The notes beneath the pieces were generated by a model that saw only the letters and a program-made list of their open reading frames with translations, was not told where the DNA came from and did no database searches. Positions 1 through 5,989 of a DNA stretch of 33,139 nucleotides are shown here, piece after piece. Positions within the stretch are counted from its first letter, which is position 1; each line of letters starts with the position of its first letter. This DNA is from JAGMDK01 sp023128695 (GTDB taxonomy: Bacteria > Planctomycetota > Phycisphaerae > UBA1845 > Fen-1342). The stretch lies in the NCBI GenBank assembly GCA_030628805.1, contig DAOVQG010000013.1:1-33139 (forward strand), read 5' to 3'. A program made the position numbers and the translations under genes.

Positions 1-208
1 GAACTGTACGCGAGCCCTTTGGCAACGGCGTCGCGCGCCCCGCCCAGGCGGCAGCCTCCGGCGTAGCTCGACCCTCTGGCCTGATCCCGAACGCGTCACC
101 CCGGCGTGCCCCGCCCCCTGTCACTCCAACAGCTCCGACACCCCCACACGAACCTGCACCAGCCGCAATTCGCCGTAAATCCTTGCCGCATCTCGCCCTC
201 CCGCGAGA

Positions 209-505
209 CTTACGGAATCGCTGCCGAAGACCGGGACGGCTGGCGTGATCGGCAAACAGTTGCTACGATCGGGCACGTCGGTCGGAGCGAATTACCGCGC
301 CGCGTGCCGGGCGAAATCGACCGCCGCCTTCGTCGCCAAACTAGCGATCGTTGAAGAGGAGGCGGACGAGTGTTTGTACTGGATGGAACTACTCATCGAG
401 ACTCAATTGGCCCAAGCGGATCAGCTAGCCCCACTGATGAAAGAGGCCGATGAACTGGTGGCGATAGTCGTTTCGTCCATCAAGACCGCAAAGTCGCAAG
501 GATGA
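209..505 (+). pseudogene. Four helix bundle protein, 5'-truncated copy
   Basis: The reading frame gives the family core (LLRSGTSVGANYRAACRAKS, then EEEADECLYWMELL) and an intact C-terminus ending IKTAKSQG. The family is the small four-helix-bundle protein also known from 23S rRNA intervening sequences; its molecular role is unclear. Homology to the second copy at 3429-3680 begins at about 209 (LTESLPKTG). Upstream the frame reads unrelated residues and meets a stop at 176-178, with no ATG; a GTG at 245 is the only conventional start and would omit helix 1. I therefore call it an N-terminally truncated remnant. A short product from the GTG cannot be excluded. Confidence 0.7.
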
Positions 506-1019
506 TGATTCGTGGAATCAAAAATCCGCAATCAAAAATCTACAATCGGCATGAGCCCTGGAAAAACCGTTTCCAAGCTGAGATCGGCTCCCGCGCCTTA
601 CTTGGCGCCGGCGCCCGCACCCAAGCTGGGAGTCGGCGTTGCCCTCAACAGGTGTCGGGACCGCGTAAGCTGCCTACTCGGTCCCGATACCGTGCTTACT
701 CGGTCCCGACCTGACCGAGATGCGGTCCCGACTTCACCGAGATGCGGACGCTATCTCACTGAGGGGCGGATCGTATCTCGGCGAGATAGGGGCTCTCCGT
801 CAGTGAGGTGCGCGGTCGACGCAAGTAGGGGCATGGTCAATCATGAAGGTGCGTCCGGGACGCACCCTACAAGACTCGATGGTGAACAAGCCGGACATCC
901 TGGCGGTAAACGCCGCCCTCCCGGCGGTGGGTGGCACTGCTGTGTCAGCAGTGTCCGATGGCAAAGCACTGCTCACAGAGCAGTGGCACCCGGCCACCCG
1001 TCCCGCGTCGAGAGAATAG
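506..1019. repeat. Intergenic repeat cluster
   Basis: No credible gene is present. The stretch holds A/T-rich filler (506-550), one copy of a structured repeat (559-818, listed separately), and a pair of hairpin repeats at 931-953 and 967-989. These share a GTGGCAC-TGCT arm and its reverse complement, so each arm is a hairpin and the two arms also pair with each other. Confidence 0.6.
559..818. repeat. Structured dispersed repeat, copy 1
   Basis: This segment is closely similar to 4672-4867. The block of about 54 bases around GCGTAAGCTGCCTACTCGG is identical in both copies. CGGGACCG and CGGTCCCG flank this core and would form an 8-bp stem. Copy 1 carries an extra tandem of about 22 bp (CGGTCCCGAC.TNACCGAGATG, twice) and about 70 extra bases before the shared end CAGTGAGGTGCGCGG. 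It lacks a conserved reading frame, so a non-coding mobile or structured element is the best description. Confidence 0.65.
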
Positions 1020-1067
1020 GTATGGTGTCCCCCGATTCCCCCGATTCCCCGATTCCCCCGATTCCCT
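1019..1067 (-). repeat. G-rich REP-like array of a RAYT element, inverted copy
   Basis: GGTGTCCCCCGATT followed by iterated CCCCGATTCC units is the reverse complement of the arrays at 2660-2863 and 5685-5728 (AATCGGGGGACACCATAC). It lies directly against the broken 5' end of the caspase-like remnant that follows, suggesting the element truncated that gene. Confidence 0.65.
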
Positions 1068-1523
1068 GTCAGTTACTACAGTTGGCACGGCGCAAATGTT
1101 GTTATTGTACCAAACGTCGACTCAGCCATACAGAACATCAGAACGTCGGGACCATTCGAGACCGTCGTATTTGCCGGCCACGCAAATTACGGCCTTATCT
1201 CCGTCGGCGGAGGGCAGGCAATTCTTCCCGGGAAATACTTTGGCAAGGACGCCGCCGGATCCTCGCTCGGGTCCTATGACGATCTGGTGCACTGGCTATA
1301 TGGTATCCGCGGTTATGTGTCGGAGAACATCTACATCATTGGTTGTTGTCCAGGGGATACAACGGCCGGCCAGGTTTTCGCTGATAGCCTAAGCTACGAC
1401 CTGAGGGCTCCCTTGCCGGTAAACGCATATTGTAAGAAAGGGAAAGTATACTATTTCCAACGTTTGGGCATTTGGTGGCGAGCCCATTCAACAGGCGGGA
1501 ACCAGTATGCAACGGCTCCCTGA
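1068..1523 (+). pseudogene. Caspase-like / DUF4347-like domain remnant
   Basis: An open frame of about 152 codons runs from the REP-like array to a TGA at 1521-1523, but it has no start codon before the GTG at 1287. It reads as one domain: a hydrophobic strand with His (ETVVFAGHANYGLISVGGG), a helix (SYDDLVHWLYGIRGYV), then a hydrophobic strand with Cys (ENIYIIGCCPGD) followed by AGQVFADSLS. A strand-His/strand-Cys layout is typical of clan CD-like folds, and the GC..G...G..FA..L pattern resembles DUF4347. The 5' end is missing, so this is probably the C-terminal scrap of a larger secreted or Rhs-like protein. The family assignment is tentative. Confidence 0.45.
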
Positions 1524-1529
1524 ACGTAC

Positions 1530-1943
1530 TTATTTTTCAATGCGGCGGCCGCATTCGGAACATATCAGTGACGAACCACGAAGGTCGTAGCCACAGCGCG
1601 GACAGCGGAGGTGCTTCTTACACATATGTTGGTGGAGGGCCGGGAACACGATGAGGCCGAGGGCCGAGCAAGCGGCGCACAGTGCTGTCAGGAGGGGAAA
1701 CGAGACAGAAACGTGAACGGCTAAGGTCGTCGTCGCAGGAATCGATTCAAGCGGAACCCTTTGAACGACTTCCAGGACACCGTCATGGGCTCGAATCCCC
1801 ATAGAAGTGCCGGGCAACAGCACGAGGCCGTTGCCCGCTAGACAATGAGCGAGCCAAGTAACGGCGCTCACTGTGAAGCCCGCCAGCGAGAGGATTCCAA
1901 AAACGCGGGCGGCCGTCCTTCGGCGTCTCCAATCGTTCGACAT
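1530..1943 (-). CDS. Small membrane protein with C-terminal zinc ribbon
   Basis: The product of about 137 residues has two hydrophobic segments (VFGILSLAGFTVSAVTWLA near the N-terminus and FPLLTALCAACSALGLIVFP in the second half). It ends in a four-cysteine zinc ribbon, CPRCGYDLRG followed by CSECGRRIE. This ribbon is a recurrent tail in Planctomycetota proteins; its ligand is unknown. I chose the ATG at 1943 over an in-frame GTG at 1955 because a GGAG lies about 11 bases upstream. The gene converges with the caspase-like remnant, leaving 6 bases between them. No specific function can be assigned. Confidence 0.65.
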   Translation of the reverse strand: MSNDWRRRRTAARVFGILSLAGFTVSAVTWLAHCLAGNGLVLLPGTSMGIRAHDGVLEVVQRVPLESIPATTTLAVHVSVSFPLLTALCAACSALGLIVFPALHQHMCKKHLRCPRCGYDLRGSSLICSECGRRIEK

Positions 1944-1955
1944 GTTGCTAGCCAC

Positions 1956-2217
1956 TCCGTACCTTGGCTTGCGTACCTTGCTGGATTCAACCGCTCGACC
2001 GGCGGATTGTCAAGCGCCGGGCGCCATTGCTCTTGAGCAGTGCATTCGCGAGGGAACGGTTCCGCTCAGAGCACTGCTGACCCTTCGGCTGCGCTCAGGG
2101 CAGGCGCCGCAGTGGCACACCGGCGGGCGAAACGCCCGCCTCACCCTGGACACCGAACCCTGAACCCTATATAAACCCCGCGACGGCGGCGGGAAGAGGC
2201 TGAGGAGAGTGGAACAA
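1956..2217. repeat. Intergenic repeats
   Basis: No gene is seen. There are fragments of the GAGCAGTG/CACTGCT hairpin family (2028-2045, 2078-2088, 2109-2117), a CCCTTCGGCTGCGCTCAGGG palindrome at 2081-2100, and an ACCGAACCCTGAACCCT segment (2152-2168) that recurs near 2619 and, inverted, near 20030. Confidence 0.5.
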
Positions 2218-2304
2218 ATGCCAACCGTATTGAGAGACGGTCCTTATCGACTCTTCTTTTATGCTGGTGACTTGGAGGCTTGGCATGACTATTTCGACCG
2301 TTGA
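2218..2304 (+). pseudogene. DUF4160 protein, 5' stub
   Basis: The 28-codon frame starts MPTVLRDGPYRLFFYAGD, a typical DUF4160 N-terminus, with a good purine-rich site (GAGGAGAG) upstream. The usual continuation (the PPHIHV segment and the rest of the domain) is missing. The frame instead runs straight into the ribosome-binding site and start of the DUF2442 gene and stops 20 bases after that start. DUF4160 and DUF2442 genes are commonly adjacent, so this looks like an internal deletion in a former two-gene module. What remains is probably non-functional, although it may still be translated and coupled to the next gene. Confidence 0.6.
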
Positions 2305-2605
2305 AATCGTTGTTCCCAATGTCGAGGACATCACGGTAACGGATGACACATTGAGCCTGGATCTAAGCGATGGGCGCACTATTTCAGTCCCCCTCGCATG
2401 GTATCCTCGCCTTTTACATGCAACAACACAGGAACGGAACAATTGGAGACTGATTGGCAATGGGCAGGGTATCCACTGGGAGGGTATCGACGAGGATATC
2501 AGCGTTGAGGGCCTATTGGCTGGCAGACCTTCCGGTGAGAGCCAGGGGTCCTTCCGGAAGTGGCTGCGCCAGCGCCAATCTGGCCTAACCAGCCACTCAA
2601 GTTGA
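2285..2605 (+). CDS. DUF2442 domain-containing protein
   Basis: The 106-residue product reads VPNVEDITVTDDTLSLDLSD, then GRTISVPLAWYPRLLHAT and IHWEGIDEDISVEGLLAGRP, which is the whole DUF2442 pattern (a compact domain often encoded beside DUF4160, sometimes regarded as toxin-antitoxin-like; function unproven). The ATG at 2285 is preceded by GGAGG seven bases away. The extra tail after GLLAGRPSGESQGSF is basic (RKWLRQRQ). Its normal partner upstream is reduced to a stub, so this may be an orphan. Confidence 0.8.
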   Translation: MTISTVEIVVPNVEDITVTDDTLSLDLSDGRTISVPLAWYPRLLHATTQERNNWRLIGNGQGIHWEGIDEDISVEGLLAGRPSGESQGSFRKWLRQRQSGLTSHSS

Positions 2606-2659
2606 CGCTACACCCTGGACCCCGAACCCTGAACGCTCGGCTCGGTTCGTAGGATGCGG

Positions 2660-2888
2660 GAAATCGGGGCAGGAAATCGGGGGACAGGAAATCGGGGGAC
2701 ACCATACTAATTTCTCAGACAAATCGACAAATCGGGGACAAATCACAAATCGAAACAAATCGGGCAAATCGGGGGACACCATACTAATAATTTCAAATCC
2801 AAATCGGGGCCAAATCGGGGGACAGCCAAATCGGGGGACCAAATCGGGGGACACCATACTAATTTCTTGACGTGCGATGTGTGGGCAG
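2660..2888 (+). repeat. G-rich REP-like array, left end of RAYT element
   Basis: Multiple AAATCGGGG units include three full copies of GGGGGACACCATACTAAT (2694-2711, 2771-2788, 2846-2863). The last copy continues into TTCTTGACGTGCGATGTGTG just before the transposase start. The same 47 bases recur identically at 5707-5753, and an inverted array lies at 1019-1067. These are the repeated ends expected of a REP-associated tyrosine transposase element. Confidence 0.7.
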
Positions 2889-2901
2889 GCAGGATGCTGC
2901 C

Positions 2902-3102
2902 ATGCCACGAATCGCACGTGTCGTCGTCCCGAGGTATTCTCATCATGTTACGCAACGGGGCAATTGCCGACAGCAGACTTTCTTCTGCGATGACGACTAC
3001 CGGGCGTGCCTTGGGCTCATGGCCGAGTGGTGCAGGCGTTGTCGGCTGGTGCGAGAATTCTTTCTCGCACGCATCTCGTCGGGAATTCCTTCCAGTGCTT
3101 GA
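2902..3102 (+). pseudogene. REP-associated tyrosine transposase, 3'-truncated
   Basis: The frame starts MPRIARVVVPRYSHHVTQRG and continues NCRQQTFFCDDDYRACLGLM, the characteristic N-terminus of Y1_Tnp (RAYT) transposases, which act on single-stranded REP ends. Family similarity stops after about 47 residues (WCRRCRL), exactly where a GGTGCGAGA hairpin repeat begins at 3048. The remaining codons to the stop at 3100-3102 are unrelated. The HUH motif (normally in a PNHVH context) and the catalytic tyrosine are absent, so the protein is inactive. The neighbouring REP-like arrays at 1019, 2660 and 5685 were presumably mobilised by this or a related enzyme. Confidence 0.8.
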
Positions 3103-3156
3103 CTCGGGCAGGATCGGAATCGTGCCTGGAAGGGTGCGAGATAGGAATCTCGCACC
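3048..3156. repeat. GGTGCGAGA/TCTCGCACC hairpin repeats
   Basis: Two palindromes occur here: 3048-3070 (imperfect) and 3133-3156 (GGTGCGAGATAGGAATCTCGCACC-like). Two further copies lie at 5851-5874 and 5899-5922, and in three of the four the right arm is followed by AGCGA. They are non-coding interspersed REP-like hairpins. The first marks the truncation point of the transposase. Confidence 0.65.
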
Positions 3157-3327
3157 AGCGAGAATCAGTCCCTCACCCCGTCCGCTGCCTGCCGAACAGG
3201 CAGTCGGAACGGGATGGGGCACCCACGCCCCGACCCGCGCCGCGACGGCCCGGTTTCCCCAGCCTTGACGACCGCTCACCGCCGCGTATACTGAGCATCA
3301 AGCTTTACAGACCGGGAGGACAGATGG
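3157..3327. other. Non-coding spacer
   Basis: I see no gene in this stretch. It contains a CCGTCCGCTGCCTGCC and GGCAGTCGGAACGGG inverted pair (3178-3216) and GC-rich filler. A clear purine-rich ribosome-binding site (GGGAGGA, 3314-3320) sits at its end. Confidence 0.4.
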
Positions 3328-3429
3328 ATGCCCATCCACTACGACATCTCCGAGAGCAACATCACCTCCGACCGTGCCGATTGTAGTTTTTTGATTTCGG
3401 ATTGCGGAATCAGCGGGGGACGAGCTTGA
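3328..3429 (+). pseudogene. Short reading frame with strong RBS, probable 5' stub of a lost gene
   Basis: The ATG at 3328 follows GGGAGGA and opens a 33-codon frame (MPIHYDISESNITSDRADC...). The first 18 codons look like a normal protein N-terminus. The rest runs through T-rich intergenic filler and ends in a TGA that overlaps the ATG of the next gene (TGATG at 3427-3431). I do not recognise the family. Truncation of an older gene is more likely than a real micropeptide. Confidence 0.3.
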
Positions 3430-3680
3430 TGGACCGAGAGCAGATGAAGGCCCGCACCAAGGCGTTCGCGTTGCGGGTGATCCGCTTGACGGAGTCGCTG
3501 CCGAAGACCGGGACGGCCGGCGTGATCGGCAAACAGTTGCTGCGATCCGGCACGTCGGTTGGAGCGAATTACCGCGCCGCCTGCCGGGCGAAATCGACCG
3601 CAGCCTTCGTCGCCAAACTGGCGATCGTTGAGGAGGAGGCGGACGAGTGTTTATACTGGATGGAAAAGACCTTAGACTAG
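3429..3680 (+). pseudogene. Four helix bundle protein, 3'-truncated copy
   Basis: The N-terminus MDREQMKARTKAFALRVIRL is typical of the family and the core (SGTSVGANYRAACRAKS to ECLYWME) is nearly identical to the first copy at 209-505. After WME the frame diverges to KTLD and stops, losing about 38 C-terminal residues, which is the last helix. The truncated protein has 83 residues. Copy 1 lacks the N-terminus and copy 2 the C-terminus, so neither is complete. It may still be expressed, but an intact four-helix bundle cannot form. Confidence 0.7.
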
Positions 3681-3695
3681 ATTCTGGAGGAAGTT

Positions 3696-4586
3696 ATGAA
3701 ACAGCATCAATGTATGGGAGGTGTGGCTATTGTTTTGATAGGAACTGTCGGACTGGCATTTCCTGGTGTCGGACGTGCTGCTTGTCCCGAATTGCACCTC
3801 ATGAGCAAAGAAACGCTCGATAAAGATAGGACTTTTGCGTTTAGTGTTGAGATAAATCCGGCGATTGGCAAAAAAACCGTCGATCTGAAACTCGAACTAG
3901 TTCTCGACGAGAAAGCTGATGGTTACGCTGAGCTCGATGGGAAGCGGGTTTATTCATGGAAGAACAAGACTGCTATCGCCTATCGAAGAGTCATAAGTGA
4001 TGGTCTCTGGAATTTTCTGACTGTAACCTCGGGAACACATAGACTCAGACTGGTTGTTAGTACACCAGTACGAGTGCACTCATTTAGTCTCTACCCCCAT
4101 AAGAAGGACGACACTTGTGACGTGATTGATTTGAGAGAAGGACCGGATGTAGAGGATGAATTGCAGGCACTTAAGGCGAGAATCGAGAAGTTGTCATTGG
4201 AAGAGAAGAGGGCTCTCTTGGAATGGCTAAGCCGGAAGGTCGAGGCCGTCAAGCCCTCGCCCAACCCGATCGAGTACCGCGACATCGGCACCGACACGAC
4301 CAACGACACGGTCACGGTCGGCAACATCGGCCAGCTTTCGGGCAGCCGTCTGAAGTTCGACCCGGCGGAGGCCGACGAGGGCCTCTACTTCGTGGCCGAT
4401 GCCGGCGGCGAGACCAAGGTGCCCACGGTCCAGAAGAACAAGCCCTCGCAGCTCGTCTTCCTGGTCCCGAACCTGGTGGCCGGCACGTACCACCTGGAGG
4501 TCCGAGCAAGGATGGGCAGCGGCACATCGGCCCGCGAACTGCGTATCGGACGTTTGGACTCGACGCTGACGGTCCTCCCGACGTAG
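3696..4586 (+). CDS. Secreted protein with C-terminal DUF4469-like Ig domain
   Basis: The 296-residue product starts with a signal peptide (GGVAIVLIGTVGLAFPGVG, cleavage probably near AA-C30). Residues 31-145 form a beta-rich region of unknown family, residues 150-183 a charged helix, and residues 191-296 a domain with NDTVTVGNIGQLSGSRLKFD and NKPSQLVFLVPNLVAGTYHL. That pattern matches DUF4469, usually found C-terminal to HU-like DNA-binding domains, so its presence on a secreted protein is odd. The 5' part (to about 4225) is visibly richer in A/T than the GC-rich 3' part, which suggests a chimera. GGAGGAA lies just upstream of the ATG. The function is not known; a cell-surface or periplasmic role is inferred from the signal peptide. 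Confidence 0.6.
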   Translation: MKQHQCMGGVAIVLIGTVGLAFPGVGRAACPELHLMSKETLDKDRTFAFSVEINPAIGKKTVDLKLELVLDEKADGYAELDGKRVYSWKNKTAIAYRRVISDGLWNFLTVTSGTHRLRLVVSTPVRVHSFSLYPHKKDDTCDVIDLREGPDVEDELQALKARIEKLSLEEKRALLEWLSRKVEAVKPSPNPIEYRDIGTDTTNDTVTVGNIGQLSGSRLKFDPAEADEGLYFVADAGGETKVPTVQKNKPSQLVFLVPNLVAGTYHLEVRARMGSGTSARELRIGRLDSTLTVLPT

Positions 4587-4923
4587 CATGGCCGGGGCGG
4601 AAAGCGGCTTCTCGGACGTTTGGCTATGGCAAACTGGGCAATTTGGATAAACTGTGCGGCATTATGAACTCCGGAAAAACCGTTTCCAAGCTGAGATCGA
4701 CTCCCGCGCCTTACTTGGCGCAGGCGCCCGCACTCAAGCTGGGAGTCGACGTCGACCTCAACAGGGATCGGGACCGCGTAAGCTGCCTACTCGGTCCCGA
4801 TACCGTGCTTACTCGGTCCCGACCTCACCGAGATAGGCGTTCGATTTCAGTGAGGTGCGCGGCCGACTTCAAGTTGGTGGTTCGCAGAGCGGACCCTGCG
4901 GGACTACCCCGACTAGGCGTGGC
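4587..4923. repeat. Structured dispersed repeat, copy 2 (4672-4867), in an intergenic stretch
   Basis: No gene is seen. Bases 4672-4867 match 559-818, including the conserved core with CGGGACCG and CGGTCCCG arms. The second ACCGAGATG unit and about 70 bases present in copy 1 are missing here. Confidence 0.65.
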
Positions 4924-5532
4924 ATGATGGGAAGAATCAAGAAGTTTCTGAGTCGAATAACTGGAATCTCCACGCCAATCGGCGGCATAACCATTTCACC
5001 GCTTCCTGACGAACAGAAGCGCGAAACGCCACGGCAGGCAGTGCCGCAGCCAGGTGCACACGCCTGTGCATTGGGGTTTTACGTTTCCGGCACGCTCTTT
5101 TCGTGCGGTGACAAGGACCTTTCGGAAATGCAGATTCGCTGTATGGCCAAGACATTCGTCGAGTCGCAAGCGCTCAGTATAACTATACCATTTGACGTGA
5201 GCCAAAAAGCGACTTCGCGAGAGGAAGGTCTGAGTCGTTTGTACAGCTTGCATCTCGTGCTGGTTCGTAAGTATGGTGCCCTGGCTGGTGACGCTTATCA
5301 AGCCGGCATGGCGATTCCTATCCTCGGAATGTGTTGCTACCCGTTTGAGCACAAACCCGGCTGGGAGTCGTTCGAGAAGAAGTTCTGTCAGTACCTAAAG
5401 CGTCTGAAGCCTGGATTTGATCCTGACAAACTTGCAGATGAAGCGCAGCGGTGCTCAACGGGGAAGGAGCTCGGGCAAGTGATGGAACGCTATATGACCC
5501 TGGCCTGCCGTCATTACGGAACAAGAAGCTAA
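4924..5532 (+). CDS. Hypothetical protein, family not recognised
   Basis: The product has 202 residues and starts MMGRIKKFLSRITGIST, an amphipathic basic N-terminus without a convincing signal peptide. The body is soluble and mixed alpha/beta, with two Cys-containing stretches (CALGFYVSGTLFSCGDKD and ILGMCCYPFEHKPGWESF) and a helical C-terminus (CSTGKELGQVMERYMTLACRH). I place the start at 4924, since codons further upstream lie inside the dispersed repeat; 4927 is an alternative. No strong Shine-Dalgarno is visible. Codon usage is less GC-rich than that of the housekeeping genes nearby, consistent with an accessory gene. No function can be assigned. Confidence 0.55.
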   Translation: MMGRIKKFLSRITGISTPIGGITISPLPDEQKRETPRQAVPQPGAHACALGFYVSGTLFSCGDKDLSEMQIRCMAKTFVESQALSITIPFDVSQKATSREEGLSRLYSLHLVLVRKYGALAGDAYQAGMAIPILGMCCYPFEHKPGWESFEKKFCQYLKRLKPGFDPDKLADEAQRCSTGKELGQVMERYMTLACRHYGTRS

Positions 5533-5989
5533 GCCGCGTAACCGCGTAGGGTGTCTTGACGCACCATTCTCATTCGGCGACCCGTCCATAGAGCTTTATG
5601 GGTCGAAGGAGTTACTACCTACGGCCGAAGACCAGGACTACCAGGAGCTGGATATACTCACTATGAGCCCACTGTGCGCCACATAATCGGGGGATAATCG
5701 GGGGATAATCGGGGGACACCATACTAATTTCTTGACGTGCGATGTGTGGGCAGTTCGTAGGATTCGTCTTGACGCATCATCCTCATTCCCCGACGCGTCC
5801 ATCGAGGTTGGTGCGGCAAGCCGCACCCTACATTTGCTGAAGCCTGGAAGGGTGCGAGATGGGAATCTCGCACCAGCGACCCCGAGCGAGTATGTGAAGG
5901 TGCGAGAAGAGATTCTCGCACCAGCGATGTCACTGCTCAAAGAGCAGTGGCACTCCACGCCCACCACGTACGTCTCACCGGTCGGCGTG
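5533..5989. repeat. Intergenic repeats downstream of ftsK
   Basis: No gene is supported. Contents in order: a CTTGACGCA..CATTCTCATT segment (5554-5590) with a diverged second copy at 5768-5805; an AATCGGGGGAT array with a solo RAYT left end (5685-5753); GGTGCGAGA hairpins at 5851-5874 and 5899-5922; and a CACTGCTC-GAGCAGTGGCAC hairpin at about 5930-5952. Any of the hairpins could end ftsK transcription, since they lie downstream of its stop on the minus strand. Confidence 0.6.
5685..5753 (+). repeat. Solo left end of a RAYT element
   Basis: Three GGGGGAT/GGGGGAC units end in GGGGGACACCATACTAAT and the following leader. Bases 5707-5753 are identical to 2842-2888, but no transposase follows. 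This is a non-autonomous or deleted copy of the element at 2660-3050. Confidence 0.7.

Noticed and set aside
2660..2870. CRISPR-like array of AAATCGGGG units
   Set aside because: Units are irregularly spaced, spacers are short and repetitive, and no cas genes are nearby. The arrays abut a transposase remnant, so they are REP-like transposon ends.
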